This document shows, piece by piece, positions 14,314-22,230 of a stretch of DNA of 24,139 nt. Below the pieces are notes generated by a model. It searched no databases, was not told where the DNA came from, and saw nothing but the letters and a program-made list of their open reading frames with translations. The stretch lies in assembly GCA_002427365.1 (NCBI GenBank), contig DIQT01000004.1, positions 1-24,139 of the forward strand, given 5' to 3'. The translations under genes and the position numbers were made by a program. Source of the stretch: Caryophanales bacterium UBA5455. Lineage in GTDB: Bacteria > Bacillota_I > Bacilli_A > RFN20 > CAG-826. Position 1 is the first letter of the stretch. The number at the start of each line of letters is the position of its first letter.

Positions 14314-16518
14314 TTATTCATTCCCTTCCTTATGATATTGTGTTTCTTTCATGCGTTTGATCCGATCTTGAAGAATTTTTGGCATTTCAACTTTTGGAGA
14401 GCGCGGATCAAGAAGCCATGTGGCCGCCTGATGCGTATCCGAAATTTTAAACATTGGTGGCTCTTCCTCAAAGTCAATTTTTAACGCATATTTATTCCGT
14501 TCCGCAAAAGCATCACCTTTTGGTGGGTAAATCATATTCGGCGGTGTGCCAGGAATTGCTTCAAGCTTTTCTTTGGTATCTAAGTCGGGCATTGAAGAAA
14601 GAAGTGCCCATGTATATGGGTGAGCAGGTGAATAGAAGACTTCATTAATTGAGCCATATTCAACAATCTTCCCAGCATACATAACGGCAATATCATCGGC
14701 CATATTAGCGACAACACCAAGGTCGTGCGTAATAAAAATAATTGAAAGATTATGTTTTTCTTGTAATGATCTAATCAACTCTAAGATTTGTGATTGAATT
14801 GTCACGTCTAAGGCGGTTGTTGGTTCGTCACAAATAAGAATTTCTGGTTCCGCACTTAAAGCAATTGCGATAACAATCCGTTGCCGCATCCCACCAGAAA
14901 ATTCAAAGGGGTATTGGCTAAACCGTTGTCGAGCATTCGGAATGGCAACTTCTTCCATAAGTTTAATTGCCCGTTCTTTCGCTTCGGTTTTGGAAAGCTT
15001 CGTAACCGATTCTTTACCTTTTTCTTTTAAGTAATCAACGGTAAGGTAAGCAATTTTATCCCATTTCTTATATTCATGGTCGCCAAATTTGGCAATTGCC
15101 GAGTTATGTTTTGTAAGAATCGCATTACATGTGGAAATCATATCGTTCTTAATTGCGTCAAGATCAATAAGTTTCTTTGGTTGGATTTTATAATCCATTT
15201 GTTTACCGCGCCGCTTTGTTTTTTCATAGTGCGCCATTTGTTTTGCGTAGCGATTTTCTTCTTTTTTGTTTTCCTTCATTGCAAGGAAATACTTTTTAAG
15301 GTCATTTGTTAATGAACTTGTGAAAATGGAAACAGAACTATCTTTTTGGGTTTTTAATGGATCGATTGCGCTATTAATTACCGGTTTTAAATTTTTAATA
15401 ATTTCACTAAATTCTTGCTTTGATAAAACTTCCGTTTCTTCTAAATATCTTTTTGCTTCTTCAATCATTGGAATTGATTGAATCTTATATTCTAAGGATT
15501 TATAAACGCTATATTCAAGCGCCGCTGAGTTATATTCATTAAATAACGGCATAAACGTTTCATTAATAAATTGTTGCGTTTTAGCGTCTAATTCCACAAA
15601 TGGAAGATGTGATAAATCTTCATCTTCATGTTTATAGATATAGTAGCCTAGCGAGAAGAAGTCGGGTTCTTTTCTTGCAATAATCGTTTCAAGGAGCGCT
15701 TCAATGTTTTTCAAATCAGCGATTACTTTAGTAATTTTCACCGCTTTATCTTCAGGTGAAACAGCTTTCCAATTTTTATAAACTTCAAGTAAGTTGAGTA
15801 ATGTTTCTTCAATTGTTTCTAATTCTTCACTAATCGCAACTTTAAAGTAGTTATCTTCAATGCGATTAAACCGCCGAAGCATTAACTTAATTTGCGAAGT
15901 CGCATCACCAACATACCGGTGTTCAAGGTTAATAAGTAAGTCTTTAATCGCCGATAAGATATCGTGTGCGTAGGTCGAAGAAATATTAAAGGAACTTTCT
16001 AACTTTCCAGCATTTAGACTTGCGCTATTAAAGCCTGCAAGAATTTCATCGATAACTTTCATGTGTTCAGGATCGTTATTTTTTGATTCGTACATTGCAA
16101 GTTTTAAATTTTCAAGCATCCGTTTTAAATCTTTTTTGGCTTCTTTACGAACGGCTTTGTTTTTTAATAGCATTGCTTCGGTAATTTGGTTACCAACCCG
16201 AACAATTGGGTTAAGGGAAGATAAGGGGTCTTGGAAAATCATCGCAATTTTGTCACCGCGAATATGATACATATCTTCTTCCGATAATCTTAAGAGGTCT
16301 TGACCATCATAAATGATTTCACCACTTTCAATAATCGCGTTACCAGCGGAAATGCCTAAAATGGCTTTAGAGGTAACAGATTTACCCGAACCAGATTCAC
16401 CAACGATTGCTAAGGTTTTACCTTTTTCCAACTTAAAAGAGATATCGCGAACAGCTTTAACTGTTCCGTTATTCGTTCTAAACGATATTTTTAATTTATT
16501 TACATCTAAAATTGCCAT
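14314..16518 (-). CDS. oppD: Oligopeptide ABC transporter ATPase OppD, with very large helical insertion
   Basis: Partner ATPase of OppF. 734 residues, about twice the usual 330-360. The two halves of the ATPase are intact: Walker A GESGSGKS (40-47), Q-loop Q96 in MIFQDPLSSLNP, then signature FSGGMRQR (540-547), Walker B ILICDEP (560-566), D-loop ALDVTIQSQ and switch H598. Between the Q-loop and signature, residues about 120-515 form a charged, mostly helical insertion with no recognised domain. The C-terminal region HPYTWALLSSMP...PGTPPNMIYPP is normal, but the four cysteines expected after it are D669, N675, D682 and T700. Frame is open throughout, so it is not a broken gene. The start follows a GAGGGAGTG site at the end of oppC. 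Confidence 0.93.
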   Translation of the reverse strand: MAILDVNKLKISFRTNNGTVKAVRDISFKLEKGKTLAIVGESGSGKSVTSKAILGISAGNAIIESGEIIYDGQDLLRLSEEDMYHIRGDKIAMIFQDPLSSLNPIVRVGNQITEAMLLKNKAVRKEAKKDLKRMLENLKLAMYESKNNDPEHMKVIDEILAGFNSASLNAGKLESSFNISSTYAHDILSAIKDLLINLEHRYVGDATSQIKLMLRRFNRIEDNYFKVAISEELETIEETLLNLLEVYKNWKAVSPEDKAVKITKVIADLKNIEALLETIIARKEPDFFSLGYYIYKHEDEDLSHLPFVELDAKTQQFINETFMPLFNEYNSAALEYSVYKSLEYKIQSIPMIEEAKRYLEETEVLSKQEFSEIIKNLKPVINSAIDPLKTQKDSSVSIFTSSLTNDLKKYFLAMKENKKEENRYAKQMAHYEKTKRRGKQMDYKIQPKKLIDLDAIKNDMISTCNAILTKHNSAIAKFGDHEYKKWDKIAYLTVDYLKEKGKESVTKLSKTEAKERAIKLMEEVAIPNARQRFSQYPFEFSGGMRQRIVIAIALSAEPEILICDEPTTALDVTIQSQILELIRSLQEKHNLSIIFITHDLGVVANMADDIAVMYAGKIVEYGSINEVFYSPAHPYTWALLSSMPDLDTKEKLEAIPGTPPNMIYPPKGDAFAERNKYALKIDFEEEPPMFKISDTHQAATWLLDPRSPKVEMPKILQDRIKRMKETQYHKEGNE

Positions 16519-16520
16519 AA

Positions 16521-18101
16521 TTATTCATCACTCCCTCTAAGTTGTGGATTGAATGCGTCTCTTAGACCGTTACCGAAGAGGTTAAACGAAATCATTAATA
16601 AGGAAATAATAAGCGCGGGGAAAAATAACAACGAAGGATAAGATGTCCAAATTGACGAAGCGTCAGATAATAACGTTCCTAAGGATGTTGTTGTTGCACC
16701 ACCTAACTTAATAATTCCTAAGTACGAGAGCATACTTTCTGAGAAAATAACACCTGGAATAACTAATACGGACGAAGTAATTAATGTACCAAGCGTATTT
16801 GGGAAAATGTGTTTCCACATAATACGACTATCACTAGCGCCTAGTGTCCGCGCCGCTAAAACGTATTCTTGATTTTTATATCGATAGAACTGTGTCCGTA
16901 CCGATGCCGCCGTTCCTAGCCACCCGGTTAATACGAAGGCGAATAAGAAACTAACAAAGGAGCCGAGTTTTTGCGCTAAGTGAAGCTGGAAGAGTGTAAC
17001 AACAACCACAAACGGAACCCCAGCTAAAATATCAGCAATCCGTTCCATGATTAAGTCGGTTGCTCCACCATAATAACCTTCAATTGCCCCGTAAATTGCG
17101 CCGATAATAAAGTTGATTGTACTAACTAACACCGCAATAATAAGGGATAAACGAACCCCAGTTGATAAGCGATAAATCATTGAATAGCCTTGGGAATCGG
17201 TTCCAAATAAATAATTCGGTTCCCGACCATGAAGGTAACGATAGTAATTATAATAAAGAACACGAACCTTATATTGGGCAGTTTCAGTTGATCCGCCACC
17301 AGTATACGTATGATAAACAAAGTTGCCATCATCATCACGTAAATAGTTATCTTCAAAAACCATATCTTCTGAATAAGCAATAGATACGGGGTTGCCATCG
17401 ACAATCTTAACCGGATCGTTACGATTCGATGTCTTATACCAGTAATTAGCAGCGTCAGCAGAGCCAATTCCATATGTATATTCGTTTTCAGCAATTAATG
17501 GATAAAGAATTTTTGCGTTATGTTCAGCTTCCCAATCTAACATTAATTGGAACTTTTTTTGTTCAATTGAAATATATTTAAAGCCAACAGCTAAATATTG
17601 ATCAATTTTTGCCGAATTACGAGCATTTGATGGGCCATAACCAGCATCAGCGACAGAGTGAGCTTTAATGACTGGTTGATAATACGAGTTTCTTGATTCA
17701 CTAATTGATATAACTGGTTTTTCTTCAGTGAATTCAGCAGCAATTCCTTTTGCGTATTCATAATATAAGGCCCGGTCGGTTAATGTTTTCTTTTGTCCGC
17801 CATCAATGCCAATATTATATAAAACAGTGCTTCGTGAGCCTTTTTTTGAATAATAAGGATCCATGAGTGATTGAACTGAAGTAGGAGTAAAAATCGGAAC
17901 AAAAATAGCAAAGAGCATAATTATCGCAATAATAATTGCTGCGGTAACACTTGCTTTGTTTCGTGTAAAGCGGAAGAAAGCATCGGCAAAATAACCGCGC
18001 GCTTTCGTTTCGAGTTTTTGGTCGTGAAGTTCAACGTTTTCGTGCGCTAATGTGAAACGTTCATCGATAGGTTTTTTATTTTTTACATTACTATTATTCA
18101 T
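16521..18101 (-). CDS. oppC: Oligopeptide ABC transporter permease OppC, with large extracytoplasmic insertion
   Basis: Membrane half of the peptide channel. I choose ATG 18101, one base after the oppB stop, giving 526 residues; the frame runs on upstream to 18158 but that would overlap oppB by 56 bases. The family usually has about 300 residues. TM1 is at 53-72. Residues about 73-298 form an extracytoplasmic region rich in Tyr, Ser and Asp, about 180 residues longer than normal. The conserved FGTDSQGYSMIYRLSTGVRLSL follows at 299-320, then five more membrane segments and the EAA loop EYVLAARTLGASDSRIMWKH (412-431) that contacts the ATPases. Confidence 0.93.
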   Translation of the reverse strand: MNNSNVKNKKPIDERFTLAHENVELHDQKLETKARGYFADAFFRFTRNKASVTAAIIIAIIMLFAIFVPIFTPTSVQSLMDPYYSKKGSRSTVLYNIGIDGGQKKTLTDRALYYEYAKGIAAEFTEEKPVISISESRNSYYQPVIKAHSVADAGYGPSNARNSAKIDQYLAVGFKYISIEQKKFQLMLDWEAEHNAKILYPLIAENEYTYGIGSADAANYWYKTSNRNDPVKIVDGNPVSIAYSEDMVFEDNYLRDDDGNFVYHTYTGGGSTETAQYKVRVLYYNYYRYLHGREPNYLFGTDSQGYSMIYRLSTGVRLSLIIAVLVSTINFIIGAIYGAIEGYYGGATDLIMERIADILAGVPFVVVVTLFQLHLAQKLGSFVSFLFAFVLTGWLGTAASVRTQFYRYKNQEYVLAARTLGASDSRIMWKHIFPNTLGTLITSSVLVIPGVIFSESMLSYLGIIKLGGATTTSLGTLLSDASSIWTSYPSLLFFPALIISLLMISFNLFGNGLRDAFNPQLRGSDE

Positions 18102-18102
18102 T

Positions 18103-19065
18103 TTACTTAGCCCCCATTTTGATACGTGGGTCAATAAATCCGTAAGAAAGATCGACAACTAATCCTGCTAATAAGCCAATAAGTGTGTAGAACACGGTTA
18201 GCAGCATAAAGACATCGTAATCAAGTTGATTAATTGACATAATAAATAGTCCGCCAATTCCGGGAATTGAGAAGATTTGTTCAATAATCATTGAACCACC
18301 AAGAATTCCAATAAAAGAAGAAATGAGCATTGGGAAGATTGGGACCATCGCGTTCTTTAAAGCGTGACGCGTTGTCGCTTGATATCTTGTTAACCCTTTC
18401 GCTCTTGCTAAAAGCATGTAGTCAGATGTTAACGTTTCTGTTAGTTCTGCCCGTGTAAACCGTGTTAAACCAGCAATTTCACCAAATGATAAAGCAATAA
18501 CCGGTAAGATTAAACTAGAGAACATCTTAAGTGTGAAGTAACTCCCGCCAGCGTCTTCTAACGAGTACATGACGTTTGTTGGAACCCATCTTAATTTAAA
18601 ATAAAAGACATATTGAACAAGGAAGGCGTAAACATACGAAGGAACACTAACAAAAATAATAACGAGCGTTGAAATTAAATGGTCTTGCCATTTATTTTTC
18701 TTAATCGCAGCGTAGATCCCTAAGGCGAGGCCAACAGGGATTGAAAAAATTAATGAATATAAATTAACAATAACAGTTGGAAGAATCCGCTTATTCATAA
18801 CTTCGAGCGCGGGTGTATTAAGGGCGATTTTCCATGAATAACCAAAATTAAATTCAGTAATGATGTTTTTCAAATAAATACCATACTGAACAATGAGTGG
18901 TTTGTTATAGCCTAACGCTTCCCAGCGCGCTTTAATTAAAGCCGCTTGGTTAATGTCGGTTGGCATTTCTTGTGGCAAAAGCCTTATAAGAAAAAAACTT
19001 ATTGTAACAACTACAAAAAGTGTAAATAGTAGTAATCCGAGACGTTTTAATATGTATTTTCCCAT
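18103..19065 (-). CDS. oppB: Oligopeptide ABC transporter permease OppB
   Basis: Membrane partner of OppC. 320 residues, normal length. The N-terminus GKYILKRLGLLLFTLFVVVT leads into TM1, LIRLLPQEMP follows, and LGYNKPLIVQYGIYLKNI (51-68) is the family's periplasmic segment. Further membrane segments lie at about 98-120, 131-154, 183-200, 243-262 and 286-305, with the EAA loop DYMLLARAKGLTRYQATTRH at 215-234 and the ending SYGFIDPRIKMG. Unlike OppA, C, D and F it has no insertion. GGAAGAGG lies about 10 bases before the ATG. It is separated from oppA by 99 bases that contain a strong hairpin. Confidence 0.97.
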   Translation of the reverse strand: MGKYILKRLGLLLFTLFVVVTISFFLIRLLPQEMPTDINQAALIKARWEALGYNKPLIVQYGIYLKNIITEFNFGYSWKIALNTPALEVMNKRILPTVIVNLYSLIFSIPVGLALGIYAAIKKNKWQDHLISTLVIIFVSVPSYVYAFLVQYVFYFKLRWVPTNVMYSLEDAGGSYFTLKMFSSLILPVIALSFGEIAGLTRFTRAELTETLTSDYMLLARAKGLTRYQATTRHALKNAMVPIFPMLISSFIGILGGSMIIEQIFSIPGIGGLFIMSINQLDYDVFMLLTVFYTLIGLLAGLVVDLSYGFIDPRIKMGAK

Positions 19066-19102
19066 TGAATAATACCTCTTCCAATCTAAATAAATAGAGC
19101 AA

Positions 19103-19128
19103 ACGCAACGCGATTGCTCGCGTTGCGT
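19103..19128 (-). other. Strong intercistronic hairpin between oppA and oppB
   Basis: ACGCAACGCG, 6-base loop, CGCGTTGCGT: a perfect 10-bp, GC-rich stem in an AT-rich spacer. On the minus strand it is followed by TTTGCTCTATTTATTTAG, not a clean T-run, so it is more likely a partial terminator or 3'-end stabiliser that raises oppA over the permease genes than a full terminator. Confidence 0.75.
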
Positions 19129-19164
19129 AATGCATCTTTAAAGTCTAAACAATCTAGCTAGTGA

Positions 19165-21666
19165 CTAACGATAGTCAATTTTGCCTTTATTATTTTTAAC
19201 GAATTTCGCCCATGCAGCATCCGTATAGTTATACTTCATTAAGCGGAAGCCACCGAAGTCATACATAATGTTGTATTCTTCAGTAATATAACTAACTTGG
19301 TAACCAAGTAAGAATGATGCGGTTGAACCCGCTAAAGGAATCCGATAATACTTATCAAGGAAAGCATTTTCCATGAAAGCAGTAACTTTAAGTTTGAAGT
19401 CGTTAGGTTTGTTAGCGTATTCTCCTTTACCAATTAAGGCAGCACCCCATGTTTGCCATGTTAAGGTGTCTTCAAATGGTTCGCCGTTATAATCAAACTT
19501 AACGGTAAGTTTTTCGGTTGTTGGATCCCAGCAAGCAGATTCGTTGATGTTATATTGATCTGGGTCAGTGTAAACTTGCATATTACGGAATGGGTAGAAG
19601 GCGGCTCCGCCCCAGGCACCATAACCAATCGCAAATTTACCTTTTCCGACGTCACCATAACGGTCGGCTAAGTTGCCAACACCTTCAAGGACGACCTTTC
19701 CAAATCCAGAGCCTTCAACAGCAGCGTTGATATATTTATTTAATAAAGCAACTTGTGCTTCTTCGCTACTTTGTAAAGGTCCCTTAACGTAAGCAATCCG
19801 AATTTTAATGTCTTGACCAGAAGTATAAACACCAGCTTCGACTAAAGCATCGTGAGCTTCTTTCATAAGAGATTTGGCTTCGGTTAAGTTGTAACCATTA
19901 ATTGAGTTGTATGCAGCTTCAAGTGTAGCATAAGCTTTTCCTGCGCCGTATTCAACACCATAGAGGTCAACAATTGCTTGCATCGCTTCATCAGAACGAC
20001 GGTAGCTTGAGGTTGGATCATTCCAAACGTCATAATAGTATAAATTGTTCATTAACGAGTAAGCTGGTTTATAAGCTTCGGTTTTTGTAACAAATTCAGC
20101 TCTATCAATCGATAAGGAGAAGGCTTTTCTAAAGTTTCTATCACTTAAGACGACACTGTTTTTGTTTCCTTCTTTTGCGTCCATGTTTTGGAGAGCTTTA
20201 AGGTCTGTGTTGAAGAATAACGACATCGTATATGTTTCATCAACTTGATATAGTGCGTCAGATAATGAGTAGTCAGATAATTCAGCGGCGGTTGGTGAGT
20301 ATTCACTAAGTTCGCCAGCTAAGAATTTTTGTTTTGCAGCTTCATCAGTTAAGACGTCGATAACAACTTTATCAGATTTATATTGTTCGACATATTCGCC
20401 GTTAACTTTGAAGTTTGTGGTTGAGCTAATAACGCCGTCTTCACTTGTTTTATAACCCCACCAGTTTGGATTTCTTTCAAAGACCATTTGTTTGTCAGCT
20501 TGTAAGGAAGCAAGACGATATGGACCGTAAGAAACTGTATTTTCAATTTTTGTACCATATTTGCTAACTGCAAGTTCACCAGAAGCATCTTTGTTTGCAT
20601 CATAGAGATTTTCGTGAACTAACCAAGTGGATGAAAAGCTAACAAAAGCTTGTGATTCATCAATTGGTGTCGCCATAACGTAGTTGAATGTTAAGTTATC
20701 AACTTTTTCTAAACCGACACTGCTAAATGGTTTTTCAGCAAAGATTTGTTCAACAAAAGCATAGTTAATCCAATCTGAACCATCTTCGCCCCATTCTGGT
20801 GCGGCGGCATCTAAGAACGATTTAAATAAATCCAAGTTAGCTTGGGTAAGTGGGAGAAAGCCGTCTTTGTCATCTTCAGTGGTAACATTAGCAGCGATAA
20901 GTTCTTTCCAAATTTCCATGTCAAACATGGAGTCGCCATAAGCATCAACGTAATCAGCTATAGAATTACCTTGTAGCCATTCAAGAGAACTATTTAACAT
21001 AATTCGAACACCAAGGCCGTTTTCTTGAACTAATAAATCACCCGATAAGTGTAAATCTTCTTCACTTTCAACTAACTGTGGTTCTGTTAAGTTGTTGTCA
21101 AGATAAAGTTGACTACCTTGATAGAAGTAATTAAACGCTCCTGCGAGCGCGCTTTCACCAGAATAGTATAGGTTAGCACGATAGTTCTTCATTGCTGGAT
21201 CTAATAAGCGTTTTCCAGATTCAATGAATGAATCAGCGTTAATTGGAGTGCCATCTTCCCATTTTAAACCTTCTCTAATTTTAATTTGGTAGACAAGTTG
21301 TCCTGGGTTGCCTTCTTCAAGTTCTTCAAGATATGCTTCAGCGTCGGCTAACTCCATATCGTGATACTTGACTAATGATTCAGCACTTGATTTGGTAACG
21401 TCAGTAATTGAAGTTGCCATATCATAAACCCATTGGTAAGTTCCTTCTTCCGTGTTTAAAGGGGCGAGGGATACAAAACCATCGGATAAATAACCAAGAA
21501 CTCCATTGTCTGCGTTTGTTTCCCAGCTATGTGGGTTCCAGTTAGAGGCAAGAGCAGAAGTATAACTATGATATGTATAGGTGTCAGGTTTGTTTCCTTT
21601 TTGACAAGAACCTAATAACATGGCTACGCCAGCAGTTGCCACAAACAATAATTTAGATTTTTTCAT
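19165..21666 (-). CDS. oppA: Oligopeptide-binding lipoprotein OppA (SBP family 5)
   Basis: Surface receptor that binds peptides and delivers them to OppBC. The N-terminus has a lipoprotein signal: KKSK, a hydrophobic run, then lipobox LLGSC with C21 as lipidation site. The SBP_bac_5 pattern is seen at YQIKIREGLKWEDGTPINAD (126-145) with SGKRLLDP after it, in SYGPYRLASLQADKQMVFERNPNWWG in mid-protein, and in FRKAFSLSIDRAEFV. 833 residues against the usual 540-600, the additional length spread over several acidic segments. GAAAGGAG is well spaced before ATG 21666. Promoter, leader hairpin and cre site lie upstream. Confidence 0.93.
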   Translation of the reverse strand: MKKSKLLFVATAGVAMLLGSCQKGNKPDTYTYHSYTSALASNWNPHSWETNADNGVLGYLSDGFVSLAPLNTEEGTYQWVYDMATSITDVTKSSAESLVKYHDMELADAEAYLEELEEGNPGQLVYQIKIREGLKWEDGTPINADSFIESGKRLLDPAMKNYRANLYYSGESALAGAFNYFYQGSQLYLDNNLTEPQLVESEEDLHLSGDLLVQENGLGVRIMLNSSLEWLQGNSIADYVDAYGDSMFDMEIWKELIAANVTTEDDKDGFLPLTQANLDLFKSFLDAAAPEWGEDGSDWINYAFVEQIFAEKPFSSVGLEKVDNLTFNYVMATPIDESQAFVSFSSTWLVHENLYDANKDASGELAVSKYGTKIENTVSYGPYRLASLQADKQMVFERNPNWWGYKTSEDGVISSTTNFKVNGEYVEQYKSDKVVIDVLTDEAAKQKFLAGELSEYSPTAAELSDYSLSDALYQVDETYTMSLFFNTDLKALQNMDAKEGNKNSVVLSDRNFRKAFSLSIDRAEFVTKTEAYKPAYSLMNNLYYYDVWNDPTSSYRRSDEAMQAIVDLYGVEYGAGKAYATLEAAYNSINGYNLTEAKSLMKEAHDALVEAGVYTSGQDIKIRIAYVKGPLQSSEEAQVALLNKYINAAVEGSGFGKVVLEGVGNLADRYGDVGKGKFAIGYGAWGGAAFYPFRNMQVYTDPDQYNINESACWDPTTEKLTVKFDYNGEPFEDTLTWQTWGAALIGKGEYANKPNDFKLKVTAFMENAFLDKYYRIPLAGSTASFLLGYQVSYITEEYNIMYDFGGFRLMKYNYTDAAWAKFVKNNKGKIDYR

Positions 21667-21725
21667 ATGTTTCTCCTTTCTAATTATTGCACACCAACTT
21701 TTATACTTACGCTTTAAGTAGGGAA

Positions 21726-21781
21726 AAGTTAGTTGGGTAATTAGGTTTTTAGAGCATTCGTCTTAATTTACCTAACAACTT
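21726..21781 (-). promoter_or_regulatory. 5'-terminal hairpin of the oppA mRNA leader
   Basis: On the minus strand, 21781-21768 pairs with 21740-21726 in 14 base pairs with one mismatch and one bulge, closing a 27-base loop. It begins at the predicted transcription start (seven bases after TATAAT). It could stabilise the mRNA 5' end or act as an operator in DNA. Confidence 0.45.
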
Positions 21782-21787
21782 AATGCG

Positions 21788-21816
21788 ATTATATGGTACA
21801 GTTTGCGCTTTTGCAA
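21788..21816 (-). promoter_or_regulatory. oppA operon promoter
   Basis: On the minus strand: -35 TTGCAA (21816-21811), exactly 17-base spacer, -10 TATAAT (21793-21788). The predicted start is near 21781, giving a leader of about 115 bases before oppA. This is the best two-box promoter in the window. Confidence 0.75.
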
Positions 21817-21838
21817 GGGAAAAAAAGGTGGACGCAAG

Positions 21839-21852
21839 TGTAAGCGGTTACA
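21839..21852. promoter_or_regulatory. cre site (CcpA binding) upstream of oppA promoter
   Basis: TGTAAGCGGTTACA fits the catabolite responsive element consensus TGWAANCGNTNWCA at every defined position and is nearly palindromic. Its centre is about 64.5 bases before the predicted oppA start, upstream of the -35. Sites at such positions activate in some Bacillus genes. A related inverted half, CCGCTTA at 21874-21880, mirrors TAAGCGG of the site. Confidence 0.6.
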
Positions 21853-22156
21853 GCGTTTTTATTGAATAAATACCCGCTTATTAAAACTCAATAAAAAAGC
21901 TGAATAATAGTGAATTTTAGTTACTGGAATTAGATTTTTTAAGAATTTATTGCATGATGTTTATATCGCTTTTTGGACTTACTTATTTATACTTTTCATA
22001 ATAAAAAGTGAAATTTAATTTGCATAATTAGCAGTACTTAACTATCTCTTGAATTTGCCTTTTTAAAGCATTAATTATTTTGAAAGTCCAAGTTTCGCAC
22101 GGTTAAATCTTTTTTGGCTTAAATCGAGAGTAAAATCGCCTTTTATTGTTTCAATT
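21853..22156. other. AT-rich intergenic stretch, no gene found
   Basis: About 300 bases between the cre site and the presumed aldehyde dehydrogenase promoter. I find no open frame with a ribosome binding site and no tRNA. It holds small inverted repeats (ACTTTT at 21991-21996 with AAAAGT at 22004-22009; TTGGACTT at 21973-21980 with AAGTCCAA at 22084-22091) and a poor promoter-like pair TTGGAC-18-CATAAT at 21973-22002. Confidence 0.5.
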
Positions 22157-22165
22157 TGGTAAAAT
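22157..22165 (+). promoter_or_regulatory. Candidate extended -10 for the aldehyde dehydrogenase gene
   Basis: TGGTAAAAT, a TGn plus a five-of-six -10 match, 65 bases before the ATG. No -35. It is similar in style to the extended -10 elements before atpI and pfp. Confidence 0.3.
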
Positions 22166-22230
22166 TAAAGTTGGAAGTAGCAATCGTGATATGTAAAAAT
22201 CTTATTAATCTACAATTAGGAGGATTAAAT

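Noticed and set aside
14974..16161. OppD insertion as an inserted mobile gene or assembly error
   Set aside because: The frame stays open over the whole gene, codon use resembles the rest, and both ATPase halves remain complete.
18102..18158. Longer OppC reading from 18158
   Set aside because: It would overlap oppB by 56 bases and the extra residues are simply oppB's end in another frame; ATG 18101 sits directly behind the oppB stop.
19631..19656. Walker A-like GDVGKGK in OppA, considered because an OppA ecto-ATPase is known from Mycoplasma hominis
   Set aside because: The residue after GK is Phe, not Ser or Thr, and no Walker B context is visible.
21667..21787. T-box or other known riboswitch in the oppA leader
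   Set aside because: At about 115 bases it is too short for a T-box, lacks the T-box sequence, and no terminator-antiterminator pair is visible.
21973..22091. Inverted repeat TTGGACTT / AAGTCCAA as ends of a small mobile element
   Set aside because: Only eight bases long in AT-rich DNA, no target duplication, and nothing coding between the arms.
22156..22230. Upstream extension of the aldehyde dehydrogenase gene
   Set aside because: No ribosome binding site; it would itself contain the AGGAGG of the better start at 22231, and class 3 enzymes begin near that start.
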